NCBI GenBank assembly: GCA_002633005.1
Contig: NMRA01000070.1
Span: 876,369 to 940,368, forward strand
DNA: 64,000 nucleotides
Reading direction: 5' to 3'
Origin: Phoronis australis
Taxonomy: Eukaryota; Phoronida; Phoronidae
Part shown: positions 1 to 12,757 of the stretch, in pieces
Layout of the letters: every line of letters begins with the position of its first letter
Position numbering within the stretch: the stretch's first letter is position 1
The notes under the pieces: model-generated
Databases searched by the model: none
The model's input: the letters and a program-made list of their open reading frames with translations, nothing else
What the model was told of the DNA's origin: nothing
Position numbers and translations under genes: made by a program

Positions 1-1624
1 CCCCCCTACCCTGGGTGCACGCATGCCTTGTTTTCAGTCTCCGGTACCGTTCCATCGCAAGTACACCTCGTTGACTCAATGTTATAGCGACTTTGTGAAT
101 GAAAGGACTGATGGTAAACGGAGCTGTTCTGTACCTGGCGGTTGATTCGATTTCATTGAAGCGCCTTTATGACCTTGCCTATAAGTAGTAATCAAATATC
201 CATAAACAACTATTCTGCTAAATGCTTTTTCTCGCTACGCAGTATATAGTTTGTATTTGTTAAGTTCACCGAGAATGAAGATAAAATATTTTACTAGACA
301 CATGTGAAATGTTGTAAAAATGGCCATTTTTTGTTAATAAGATTTGAGATATCCTTAAGTCCGGTCCGAAAGGGGAAACATGCGTCAGGGTGAAACGTAA
401 GCAAATGGGCGTTAAGTTGACAAATCTTTCAGACCGGTATTCTAAATAAACAATTACTACTTTGACGCAAGCCGCGTTAACGAACTGTGTCCGAATCGGC
501 ATCGATGTTTCGATTGTCAAGCTTCACGACCCTGCTTTACTAAAAATTGGGAGTTATTTTCAGTGTTTTCAAAATGGTTGGTTGATCATGATTCGAGTAC
601 GTCGTGTTGATTTAGTGCCGTGAGCTCTCAAATAATTAAACAATGTATAGGAAGAGGGGCTTTCTTGTTTAAACCGACAGGCTTCAGTAAAATCATTCAG
701 TTCACTGTTTTCTGTATTAGCACCCGACCTTTTTCCTGAATTCCCACGGCGGGATTTTGTTTTCATGAGACGCGGTTTGCAACCAAGTGTGAAAATGATA
801 ACCATGAGTGCTTGTCACTCACCCGAGTGAAGACTCGTTCCCTCCTAAACCCTAGGCACTCTCCAGTAGAGCTAGACTGATCACGTGCTTTTCACAGTGG
901 TACACGACGATGTTTCATCAGAGGTCTCGTTTTTTACAAGGAACATAAACATGTATTTGTACTGGTATATTCTCAGAGTCTTTGTGTCCTTTTGCTCAAG
1001 TGAGAGAGAGTGTTCAGAAAACTTTTGAGGAATGCAAGAGCAAATTACTGAATGAAGACGAAGTGGACAGATGAATTCAAACGCTATTGATAATTTCATT
1101 ATCATGATGTGTCGCCAACCTAACTGACACGGAGGCACTTTGGTCATCTTGGGACATCACTGATGGAAAGCATACATGTAATTTTCTTTCAATCGCGTAT
1201 CAAAGTTTTGCCCTCATTTCAATTCGGGAGGCAGTTCGAAAATTTAGAAATTAAGCTTAGGTTTTATCTACCAACGCCAGTGACATAGAAAAACATACAA
1301 CAAGATATTGGCAGAATTGTTGCTGACGCTGTTTATTTTTCCGATTTCGAGGATTCAAGTCATCAAAAACGGTCATTTTCTACGTGCGTCTACGCCCCAC
1401 CACAGCACTGGTCATACTTAGTTAGTTTGCTAAATGTCGCGAGTGTAAGAAGTTATTGAGAGGCTGAGACGGCTTTTTTGAATTTTGGCAACGGCCAAAA
1501 GGTATAAAGTAAATGTCAGTTCGTTTTGTTAATGAGTTTTATATTACCTACTATGCACGAGTTAGCTTTATTTTCCTGGCCACAAGTTATGTTTAATGTT
1601 TTTGAACGCAAATGTCTTACTGAT
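1..1624. other. No gene seen
   Basis: Short ORFs on the minus strand have stop-rich neighbours, no splice partners and no recognisable protein. Nothing else stands out. Confidence 0.6.
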
Positions 1625-1895
1625 CAAAATGCCCCATGTGGCCGGCGTACCCCCGCCGTAACCCGGGGATAGGCGGGATACCTGGCCAATTTTTCTTAGG
1701 TCAAAATCGATGAAATGTCCATGTAGCCGGCATACTCCCGTCGTAACCCGGGAAAAGGGGGAACCCCTGATCAATGTTTTAATGAAAGTCAACATCATTT
1801 AAATGCCCATGTGGCCATCGTACCTAAGCAGTAACTCGAGTATAGGGAAACCTCTGCCCAAACTTGTTAGGTCATAATAAAACCCATGTTGGCTG
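1625..1895. repeat. Imperfect tandem repeat, about 88-bp unit, three copies
   Basis: Units start AAAATGCCCCATGTGGCCGG (1627), AAATGTCCATGTAGCCGG (1711) and AAATGCCCATGTGGCC (1800). Each is followed by a GTAACCCGGG-like or decayed equivalent and a TTAGGTCA segment. The third copy is the most diverged. Confidence 0.6.
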
Positions 1896-2090
1896 ACATC
1901 CTCTCCACGTTGCTACATGACCTTGGAATGTTGATCATTTGTTCTTTCTTAAGGCAAACGTCTTATCTTATAGTACATTATGAAAAGGATCAGTGCATAA
2001 CATGAAAAATAACAAGAGCAACGCGGAGCGTTGAAATGCGCCCACGAATGTATTGCAAATGGTGTGCTTTTAAGATTTGTTTATTTGTAT

Positions 2091-3240
2091 CATAAAAATG
2101 GAAACTAGATGGCGCAAAAACATACAATCCATCCAAAAACAGAAACATGCCATATTTCATAAAAATCTGTCACGGAACTTCAGAGAAACAAAGGAAAACA
2201 GAATAAAATGAAATTGCCACCACGATGGATCCGCCTGAACGTGGTCGTCGTCTGTTGTTATCTTCATATAAATACACTTACTAAATTTAGTAAAGATCCT
2301 GCAGTGGGTTAAGAGATACAACTATGGGCGCAAAACAAAATTACCACTAGGAGGCGCCACAGTAATCAGTCACCATCATCAAAGGTCGTCTTCACACTGA
2401 GATCATATATGCCAATTTTCAAATGATTTGGTTGATACAGGGATGGACACCAAAAACAAGATTTGAAAACAGCAAAAATGGCCACTAGGTGGCGCAAAAT
2501 ACCTCAATTCCTTCCAAAACCAGGCAGATAGTATCATCACACCAATAGATGCCTATATTTAAAATTTTATGAAAATCTGTTGAGGGCCTTTGAAGATACT
2601 GAGTTAAACGTAAAAAACTAAAATTGACACTAGGGGGCATTGCAGTAGTCAAATCTGTCTGAAAGTCGTCGTCATCCGTAGTCAACATCACATAAATGCA
2701 CTAGCTAAATTAAGTAAAGATCCTGCGAACGGTTTAGGAGATACAGCCATAGGCGCAACAAAAACAGAACTGCCACAAGGAGGAGCCACAGTAGTCGAAA
2801 TATTCGGAAATCATCGCCAACTGTCCTCTTTATAGTAAGCACAAACATGCCAATTGTCACAATCACTCTTTGAGCGGTTTGGTTGATAGAGGGGTGGACG
2901 CAAAGCAAAACAGACTCGAAAACAGTAAAATGGCCACTAGGTGGCACAAACTATGTCGAATCCATCCGAAAACGGGAGGATAGCGTCATCTCACTAATAG
3001 GTGCCTACATACCCAATTTTATAAAAATCCGTTAAGGACTTTTGAAGATACAAAGGTAAGCTCATGCCGTCCCATTCATGAATGGAACACATATGTATAT
3101 GCCAAATTTCATGAACGTATGTCAAAAGGTGTTAGAGATTGAGCAGCGGACGCCGGACGAACGCCGCCCGGACAGACGGACGGAGATGACAGCATATGTG
3201 TCCACATATAAATATGTGGGCGCATAAAAAGTTCGGTCCA
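2091..3240. repeat. Tandemly arranged interspersed repeat, three units of about 400 bp
   Basis: The phrases AATGGCCACTAGGTGGCGCAAA (2475, 2927; decayed at 2097), CTAAATTTAGTAAAGATCCTGC (2281, 2704) and ATTTCATAAAAATCTGT (2154, 2568, 3012) recur in the same order. The block ends near 3135-3190 with GCGGACGCCGGACGAACGCC and GACAGACGGACGGAG. Related single copies occur at 10985-11480 (inverted) and 48470-48780. Short ORFs inside are not genes. Confidence 0.55.
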
Positions 3241-4441
3241 TATAACCGTGTACTTTTATCAATTGCGGGTGTTAGGAAAGAGAAAGTATTTGATTAATAA
3301 GTTTTGAAAATGGCTAAAAGTTTTCAGGTGCTTTAGCCATTTTGGCTAAAACCCTGAAAGTCTAGCACGGGCCAAGAAAATTAACTTTTAATCTCACTCT
3401 AGATTGGATGCTTTTTGCCAGAATATGAAACTTGCCCACATCGAATTACTTGGTTTACAACCAAGAGTAGCACTGACTGAATAGGTAATCACCCTGAACA
3501 CATAAACACAAGTACTTTATATACATGCAAAAATAAAGTAAATTGTCAGGTGAAAGCACTCACTAAATGATCTACTCCTAGTGGTCTGAATGGGAAAACC
3601 TCTTGCAATAGATTAAAAGTACGAAGGCTCAATTCTGAATCTGTTATGAGTGATGTCACTAAGTACTGGCAAGGCTGATAGGCAACGAGACCGCGGTCGT
3701 GTTTCATCATAATGATACATCAGGTGATGTGCCCTTCTCCACAAGATAAAGATTTGCCTGCGACTGAGGTGAATTTGCACTGATGATGCAACTTCAAAAA
3801 ATAGCTGTCCCAAAAAGAATTTAAGGAGACATCGTCTCATTTAATTAGATTTTAGCATTTTGATCAACATCACAGCATCGATTTTATTGTTTAAATTGGA
3901 ATGTATTTCAATTTAATGATTTTCTTTAGTGACCCTGTTGGCCACAAATCATCGAATCAAATGGTCTTAAAAGTTACAAGCAAACTAATCCAGTTCGATC
4001 TTTGCCTTCACAAAAAACTCCACTGCATATCAAATACAAACACTATGATTTTATAAATTAACTTATTATTTACATAGTTTGGGAGTGATTCACAGGCAGA
4101 CACATCTTTTTGAGTAATGTAGTCAACAATTTAATATTCACTTGACTAGTGCCCAATCGTCAACACATGTTGCAAAGACGTCTCTTGACAGGCTTACATG
4201 TCCAAGATGCCACTTGTTGGCAAGCCTTCTGTCAATGGTTTTGGCTAACATTTTCCTGTATGACAGCTTCCCACATGCTCACATGTAAAGGTGGTAAAAT
4301 AAATAGGCACCCAGCATTCTCGTCGCCTTCTAGGAGTTACTTTGCCTCAGGAAAAATCCAACAAATCGAAGAAGGAAATATCTGGTCTCTACTTAAAAGG
4401 AACACTAACCAGTCCATAAAAATACACTTTAAATACATTGC
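3241..4441. other. Downstream flank of NDUFAF3, no other gene seen
   Basis: AT-rich DNA; the NDUFAF3 3'UTR should occupy part of it. A minus-strand AATAAA at 3882 is one candidate processing signal. The plus-strand ORF at 4149 overlaps the NDUFAF3 last exon in antisense and has no support. Confidence 0.5.
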
Positions 4442-7400
4442 CTACATATCTGGTTTAGGGGTCTGTTTTTTATCACTCTCACTGTCAACGTTAGGTGTCC
4501 TTCTAGTTTCACGTTCATCAACATCATCGTCAACAAGCATCTTGGGTAATTCTGGGTTACTGTCATCAACAAAGTCATAATCTCTTGCTGATGAATATGG
4601 ATCTGTGCCAGGTATCATCATAATTTCTCCACTGAATTCGTTGGGAAGGTATGATGGTGGTATGAATGCTCCTGCCACGTACCTCCCTTCAGAGTTGAGA
4701 AAGTTAAATGTGGACAAAGCCTGATCCTACCGAAGAAAGGGAGAACAGGACACAAACATTTGAACAGTCAACAATAGTTGTGAAACAGTGCAATTTTAAT
4801 GATATCCAAGAGTACTTGTAACATCTCTAAGGAGCAATAGTTTTCCAAATAAATTGGTCAGAACAGATGAAAATTCCACAAAGTTTTCATCAAAAAAGTG
4901 GCTAAGCGATGAAGCGTTCATTTTATTTTGACTAGAATGCACTTCAAATCTTGATGCAATCTCCACAGGTGCTGCCCATGCACTTCGTTGAAATCGTGAC
5001 AAATCACAAGTCCATTAGTAAATAAAAAACAAAAGACTAAGCAGCAGACTAAATCGTGACAAAATGCTTTTCCATTGACACAAACCTTCGGATAGTAATC
5101 CTCGCAAAGTTTGTCTGCTTTCAAAGTGTGACATTGTTCTGTTGAAGTATGCCTACATGTAGCTCAATTCAAAAACTACCAACACATTTTCAAATAAAAT
5201 GAGAGTTCTCAAGTCTCAATTTTATGCTCAGTTTACTTTTAAGAGGATGCATGCAATAGATAGATTAAAATGTAATTATGGTGATTTCACTTAAATCCCC
5301 AATTTGGCAAACTAATGTGTTAATGAGCAGTGACTAGCTTTCAAAAACCTATGCCATAAGGGATAAAGGGCACACTCCCACGGAATATTACATTCTCCAA
5401 TTAGATATTTGAGTTCCCCACGGCAGGTTTCTTTACTTGCACCACCTAACAACACCAATATGACATAAACAAACACATTTGCGACATGGAGTTTTTATAC
5501 CGAACGGTAACTTTAAGGTAACTGTGAACCTTGTGCTTCTGTGCAAATATCTTAAATTCTGTTAGCTCTAACCCCTACAAAGTACATATTTTCTGAAAGG
5601 TGAATAAATATCATAACAAAATTTACTAGTCTCATTTACTTGTCTTATTTTTTTACAAGACGTGCGTTTTTTAGTATAAAATGTTCCTCCAAAAATATTG
5701 ATCTTTTGTCAACATGTTGATAATGGCATTTCCGAGGGAACCATGTCTCAGATTTTCAATTATTGACTTTTTAGAGCAATTTGAGCAAAAACGGCCATAG
5801 TCTTGATTTTTGAAGGCTTCATTCCAAAAAGCTAAGGCCTATTAAAAATCTGAGACAGTTCCCTCGAAAATGCCATTATCAACATGTTGACAAAGGATCA
5901 ATATTATTGGTGAAACAATTTTGTTAAAAACTCTGTTTAAAGTCAAAAATAATTTTACTAAAAGACGCTTATCTCGTGAAATAATAAAGACAAATACATG
6001 TAAATACTGTTAGTAGGAAAAAAATTGTTGTGAAATTTATTCATCTTACAGAAAATAGGTACTTTGCAGGGGTTAGAGGGAACAGGATTTACGATATTTG
6101 CATATAAGTACAACCTGGTAAACACAGTTCACAATTACCTTAACGTGCATCTTAAGTCCATTACCAAAGATCCTTCATTCACTAGTCACAGTCTAACTGT
6201 TGTATTGTACACTACATTATACGGCTATAGCCAGGCTTGGCGGGACTGTAAACCCTCCATAACCCTTACCCTCCGCATGCTCTGTGGGACTTTAACCCCC
6301 CAGGTTCTGCGGGACTTTAACCCCCCAGGTTCTGCGGGACTAACCCCTCATTACTCTTTTCCTTCCCCAGACTCGGTGCGACTTACCGTTGGCAGTACTT
6401 CCATATTGATCTTTTTGCTCCTCATAAATTGCAGAATTTTCAAATCTAGCCGGTTCGATTGATCGCCAATACCCAATACCAGAATATCTGCAGAAAAAGA
6501 CAACAATGTCTGTATTTCTGACTAAAGATATACAGAGAATAAAATTCCAAGGCTTCACTCAATGACTTACAGAAGTGAATCAAGTTAATCCTTCACAAGA
6601 CATCAGATTTAATGAACCCAATCCTAGTTTATGTTCAAGTGTAATCAATTGTTAGCAGTGTACACAAATGTTGAGTATCAATTTCTAAGTTTAAGGGTAT
6701 GGTTCAAACTCACTGTGTCTACAGAAAAAGAAAAGAACAGTGAACTACTTCAGCTCCACCTGTTGGACATTGTCACTCATCTTGGTGAAGTACTCAATCA
6801 AAAATATGAATGGTGAACTGGTGTTAAAAATTAACTGTCTTCACATTCAAGTGTATTAATTACTCCATGGTCTTCTCGCTCCTTGTTTAAATTGAAATTT
6901 GTTACACTAAATTGCCTGGAACCTCCGTCCCCGATGGAAGCTGAAACTATGCCACAAGAATCTCAGTGGGAATGACCTGAAGCAAAACGTTGATAAGAAA
7001 ATTATTTTCTATCTCAGTGAGGAACTAGGAGGCATGGATTTTATGACGGCACGTGGCATAAGAAAGTTATTTTTGACAGGAGGTCTGGGTTTATTGCCCC
7101 TTTAAAAATTGTCCTTCTAAAGACGTAGAGCTATGTTACTCCCTCTGTTGGAGAATAGTAACGGCCAGATTCCCTCAAAAATCACATTACCATCTGTCAG
7201 AGTGTTCCAGAACAAGTGCAGAGCAACTTAAACCTGATGCGATGCTTCTCTTCACCGAAGGATGAAAGTTTGACATCCCTGAAATTGTTGTTCAGAGCAC
7301 AAGCAGAATCGGCCAGTTAGTACTCTCCACATTTTAGAAGTTTAGAAGACAAAGTTTAAAGATTTCTCAAGGTGTGTTTTGATTTTGCTTTTTTTAACAC

Positions 7401-10400
7401 CAAGGGGGCCTGTCTGAAGAAAAAAAGTTGAAGTACATGACTATCAAATAACCTGATGCAAGGGTGATCTTCTCTTTAAAAACATGTTGTATTTATAGTT
7501 TAAAAAGTAGAATAATGTCACATCAGATATTGTGAGTTTATAAAATTGTGTAGTACATGTAAAATAACTTACTGTGTATGAAAATGATTAATTTATATTT
7601 GTAATCATATGTCATTGTAATTGTAACATCAGTTTTTTAAATTATGTATTTGTGTATTGTAAGTGCCGACACACTCTCTTTAGTAGTTTGACTTTGTTCG
7701 CCATCTGTTGGTGGTTTTGGTGTTTGTGATGCAGCTTCTACCACGTTTATTTTCCACGTGACTTCAATAGTATTTTGCATATGTGAGACTGTTTGGCAGA
7801 TCATGGTTTGGTAGCTGTAACACGCCACTTTGGCTCATTCGTATTTCAACGTCCTTACCGATAAGTTTAGTATATTCCGGTTTAGTCGTGATTTTATGCC
7901 GCAAATTGGTGTAAGTATGTTGAACCTAGCATTGTTGTATAGTCTCAGAACTTCAACGTAATTGTAACGGTAACGCATATTCTGTACCTTAAATTACCAT
8001 TGCCTCAAGTAGTTTACTAATAATCATTTCAGCACAGTAGATATTTCAAATCCGAAACTTGGTCAAGCACTCACTCCACCTACAGTGAAATCTCACCAAT
8101 TAACGACACAATATGACTGAAATTTTACATTATAACACAGGTTTTTTACAACATAGTATAACATAGAACCATGTTCAAGTTTTATACGATATCTACCATC
8201 ACATAGAATTTCGAAAACTTCTGACCACCGAGAACAACTGTTAATTGCTCGTGCCGATACATTAAATTAATGACTGTTACCCATAGGCAGCCTAACTACA
8301 CTCGAGAGCCTAGCTTTTAGGCCTATCTTTCTTCACCTGGTGGCGGGGAGGGTCACATGCAAGGAGGTGTAAGTGGCAGGTAACCCGAACGCTAGGCTCT
8401 CAGGTATAAGTAGGTCCCTGATAGGTAACAGTTATTATTTCAATGTAAGAAGACTTTGAAAAATGAGAGAAGGGAAATTTCGGCAATTAGATTTGTGCAC
8501 AACAGCTGCTTGCTCCCCATCACGTTTAAATCAGGGACTCGACATGTCTTTTACAGATAAGCAACCAACAAAGACTTCGTTTAAGAAAACAGCAATTGTG
8601 TTACTTGATGTTTTTCTTTCAGAAACCGTTTAAACTTGATGAGAGTGCGCCTGAGTTTGGAGGCTCAAAAAGTTGCACCTTCAAACTTTAATAGCGTGTA
8701 AAAGTTTAAGATCGCATATCACAACCCAACTACCAGTTAAAAGCTCCACCAAAAGAATACAAATAAGTTGTACGTACCGAACAGGGAGGGTTAACTTGCC
8801 TATTTCAGTGGCTACATTTTGAGAACCATATAAATGCCCATTATTCAGTGGAGAAACTGGTTCTCAAAGTGCGGGCACGTTACATGTATATCCAAGTATT
8901 ACCGCGTGATGAATTATTTCATAACACAAATGCAAAAATCAAACTCAAAACAAGACACTCTAAATTTAGAAGTTTTAGAGAAAGAGATGGTGTAACTTCA
9001 AAACTATCTTTTTAGCTAGCAGGCAGGATTAGGTGTGCATGAGCGTGCATGCATGGCAGCAGGTCCTTTTGTAAATGTTTTTTGTTCTTCAATAAATATT
9101 TAAAAACTCTCCATAGAATTATATGCATTCCTGCATAATACTCAAACTATTTGAAATTGTCAGTGGGATGAAACACGCTTCATTTAACAAACAAAATAGT
9201 AGCATGGCTGGAGGCAGAGGCTGTGAATAACTTCCAGCAATAAAGTATGAGTCAGAAAGAGCAATAACATGGTGACAAGTGGAAGAAAATGCAAGGATAA
9301 CCATACCTAGTTTTGGTTCCAGCATGTAGAACAAGGAAAGAGATTTCTCATTAATGTCCTCGACTCCCGACACCTGAAGAAAATAATATTAAACAAGTGG
9401 GTAACATCAAACACAAGGGCAGCCATGTCACATCCAATGTTGGTGAATCCTTGTTTTTTCCCAGGTTTGATTGGTTATAATATGTTTAAATAGAGAAGAT
9501 TTTACGAGTTTTCAAATGATTTTGAATTGTTTCCAAGAACGCATTGATTGCCAATATTTAAGACCTGTGGACATGATGGCTTAAATGCTAAGAAATTGTT
9601 AACAGAGAATGCATACTACACATGACTATGACAACTTTTGTACAATGAACAAAGATCACGATTCGTTTCGATGTATAACATTCAAAAGATTTAGTTCAAT
9701 TTGAATCTTTTACGTTAAAACTGTGACCTTATTCACCAAACTTGGTTTCAAGAGCTTTATGGGGTTCAACTATTTCATAAATAACTGCCAATGTGCGTGG
9801 GTACAGAAACGTGGTAAGGGTTCTCAGTAGGAACATACAAAATCAAGATCAAAGAAAATTTACGAACCCCATTATGGCCATAAAAAATCCAGCATCATAT
9901 TTAGAATCTTTTCCACTATCAACTTGGACTGAAGTTATTCGTTAATCAGATGTGGAACAATTTCTGTGCTACAGAAGAACTGACAGTGTAGTAGTGCTTA
10001 AGAACATGACAAGCTAACTTTTCAAACTAAATCTCTAACAATCCCAAAACTAGAAATGATTTTGTGGCTTTGGAAGAATTGAAAATACACAAAAAACTAT
10101 TACTGAGCATATAAACCTGGTGTTTGTGGCAAACAGGTTGTCCAAACAATAAGGCTACCACACCCATCATAGTGCTTGACACAGGTGAAAATGTCTACTC
10201 GAAAATATGAATGATGACATATCTGCCACCCATATTCCTGGAACTGAGCTCATAATAAGTCCCGAGCAAAAAAAATGCAGCACGTCAGCCAGGCGCCCGT
10301 CCAAGTGGGGCCAATTTCTTACTTGCATTTCATATTTTAGTTTTTGCACTCACATTTTCAACCATTTCAACTGCCTATGTCAAGTATTGCATGAACATAG

Positions 10401-10857
10401 TTCCACATATGAAGCGTAGCACACAGGAACAATACTTAGTTCCTTGACTAGCAAGCAGGGATCATTAACTGTAATTACATAGCTACTGACTCACTAAAAC
10501 TGCTCACTGACTGCACAGCAAATTAGACATAAAAATTACTTTTCATGCACTCTATAAGGAATGCAGTTACAGATTTTTGTGAGCATAAGTCATATTTTGT
10601 AAGCTGTGGATGAGCCGTTCTTGCTTGAACTCAGTCTACAATTCTACTGTTATATACATACATTCCACTGTAGCACAGTTCTTGGGAAGAGAACGCATGG
10701 TCCCATTACTTGCATCCCATTGTTCAGTCGAAAGCCAAGCTCGCTGTATGTGTCAACAAACAGGACATCCTGGTTTCTGTTGAGAATATCCAGTGAAGTT
10801 GACTTAAATTCAAAGCCATCCACACCTGTGTCATGACTGACTAGACGTACCGAAGGT
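4442..10857 (-). CDS. NDUFAF3: NDUFAF3, complex I assembly factor (exons 2-5; first exon not found)
   Basis: NDUFAF3 is a mitochondrial assembly factor that works with NDUFAF4 on early modules of respiratory complex I. Four minus-strand exons join in frame with GT-AG junctions: 10857-10662, 9373-9307, 6487-6387 and 4726-4442. Together they encode about 215 residues after a missing first exon that must end in phase 2. The family signature is plain: GFRLNNGMQVMGPCVLFPR, then VLQWNV across the first junction, SLSLFYMLEPKLD across the next, LVLGIGDQ, and STFNFLNSEGRYVAGAFIPP. These align with the known human protein region by region. After the last conserved block the protein continues with an acidic, Lys-rich tail of about 60 residues that the human protein lacks. 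The 5' exon should encode a mitochondrial presequence. A basic ATG-led ORF at 12310 (minus) is one candidate, but its only phase-2 donor is poor. Introns are 1.3 to 2.8 kb and full of repeats. Confidence 0.92.
5508..6150. mobile_element. Foldback (long inverted-repeat) element, about 640 bp
   Basis: Two long arms are reverse complements. The left arm runs from TTAAGGTAACTGTGAACC through CTAACCCCTACAAAGTACAT and GTCAACATGTTGATAATGGC. The right arm mirrors this as GCCATTATCAACATGTTGAC, GTACTTTGCAGGGGTTAGAG and CACAATTACCTTAACG. The arms cover about 250 bases each around a short centre near 5800. No coding capacity. It sits in the NDUFAF3 intron between exons 4 and 5, just beside exon 4. Confidence 0.75.
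6278..6350. repeat. 25-bp tandem repeat, about three copies
   Basis: GGTTCTGCGGGACTTTAACC followed by CCCCA repeats with minimal change. It lies in the NDUFAF3 intron only 40 bases beyond the exon 4 donor. Confidence 0.8.
8271..8434. mobile_element. Short inverted-repeat (MITE-like) element, about 165 bp
   Basis: Left end ACTGTTACCCATAGGCAGCC...GAGAGCCTAGC pairs with right end GCTAGGCTCTCAGG...ACCTATCAG read on the other strand (GATAGGTAACAGT). Arms are about 45 bases with some mismatches; the centre has a GC-rich CTGGTGGCGGGGAGGG. It lies in the NDUFAF3 intron between exons 3 and 4. Confidence 0.6.
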
Positions 10858-12757
10858 CTAAAATGAAAACAAACAAGAGCAATCAATTACACAGTTGGAC
10901 CATATCTTTGCAACTTGCTGTCACTCACAAAAATTGAAAAAAGTATCCACTTTGTCATCAACTATATTAAATATTATTTAGGCAATGATTTTCGAATGGC
11001 AGTGGCCCCTCCTAATGGCAGTTTTTTGCATCCATAACTGCATCTCAAAAACCCTCTTTACAATCTTTAACATGTGTATGAACATGAAGTTGACAATGGC
11101 CGCTGACGATATTCAAGCATATCCAACGAAGGTCATACCCCTAGTGGTTATTTTAATTTTTGCATTTTTCTCTTTACCTTTACAGTTTTTTTACAGAGTT
11201 ATATAAAAAAATTGTAAAAATAGGCTTCTTTTAACGAGGCAATGACATATACCATTTTCAGATGGATTTCACATAGTGCAAGTCACCTAATAACCGTTTT
11301 CAGCTTTTTGAGTCTGCTTCTGACATCAGCCTCTCTATCAGACAAACCATTATAAGGATGATTATGAAAATAGGAATATACATTCATTTGTATGCTCCTA
11401 CTGGGAAGGAGATGGCTGGCGATGAATTTTCGATGGCTCCAACTAATGTGGCGCCCCAAGTGGCAGTTTTGTTTTTGCAGATCTGTTGCTTTATCTCCTA
11501 TGGGACTCTGTTGATCAGCAATGATTCAATACCACTAAAGAGACTGGAGACTTTGGCAGCAACAAAAAGGTATAAAACAGTGGAGATGCCAAAATGGAAA
11601 GAGTAGACATAATGATTTCCGTCAAAGAAGAATAACACTTTCAAAAAGTATAAAGAGGAAGCACTGCTTCTGTGAACATTAAGGAGAACCTCGAGCAAGT
11701 GCTCCTCTCAACACTAAAACCTTCCTCCACAATGAATACATCTTTTAACTCAAGTCAATCCCGCAGCACACATGTGTGTGTCAAAGAGGTATGTAATTAA
11801 ACTGCAATGAGATTGCACGTGTTTAGGTCGCGGATTCATTGAAACAACGCAACTTTGCAGGCACCAGATTCCATTTCATAAATGATTTTGTTGGGATCAG
11901 AGCTATGCTCTAGTACAGGAACTTTAACCAGCAGCTCATCATGACACCAGATCCTATGTAGAAGATAAACAAGACCGATCAAATATGGCCGACAAGTAGG
12001 CTAGTTCTTATTGATTAAAATTAACGGGACAGCTAAGAACACACTTCAAATCTGTAATTACAGGTCTCAATGCTTAACTTGAAGACCCAAACCATTAAAT
12101 ACTTGTAAATGAAATCATCTGTTGTATGCGATATTCCACAGCCCATTCGTGGATTAAAGATGGTTACCGCTGATTTCGCTCCAATGCGCCTGCTCAAGAT
12201 CACCTCGCACCAAATGAAACTAATGTGCATGGCGTAGTTATTTGGGAATGCCGTTAATTTGGCAAAGACACGAATTGGAGATGGGCAGGCTATACGAATG
12301 ACGGGTAGCATTTGTAGGTTTTTAGTGTTTCCAAATAACAGCCTTGTAATACTTTATAAAGAGCATGCACATTTGACTCTAAAAACACAGAAGTGGATGA
12401 ACATAAGTAGGTTGTGATTTACAGCTGTTCCAAAAATATAAGTTCTAATATTCATTTTTGTGACCCTTATCATAACTTGGCGTGTTACCAAGATCAGACG
12501 GTTCCCTAATGGTTGTGTCTCCACTTAAACAAAAATCAAGGTAAGCAGCGATACCTGTAATTACAGATTTGAATTGTACCACTCACTCATTTTAATAAAA
12601 ACACTCAGCAGCCCGTCGGCCATATTGGATCGCTCTTGTATACTTTCTATATATTACAGTACATATTGGTGCTGATGAGAGTGCCCGGGGTTCTACCAGA
12701 AAATTAAAAACACAATTGGTTACGAGGAGCCCACAATCATTAGTCAGTATACTATGC
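10858..12757. other. Upstream region of NDUFAF3, first exon expected here or beyond
   Basis: Contains the diverged repeat at 10985-11480 and two minus-strand ATG-led ORFs (12310 and 12777) without acidic residues near their N termini, as expected for a presequence. Neither has a convincing phase-2 donor. Confidence 0.4.
10985..11480 (-). repeat. Diverged copies of the repeat at 2091-3240, inverted
   Basis: Read on the minus strand, this carries the same building blocks: AACCACTAGGGG, ACTGCCATTAGGAGGGGCCAC, GGCGCCACATTAGTTGGAGCC and CCTTCCCAGTAGGAGCATAC. The last phrase is shared with 48740. It occupies intergenic DNA upstream of NDUFAF3 exon 2. Confidence 0.45.

Noticed and set aside
4149-4580. 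143-codon plus-strand ORF
   Set aside because: It overlaps the last NDUFAF3 exon in antisense; its second half is a mirror of real coding sequence.
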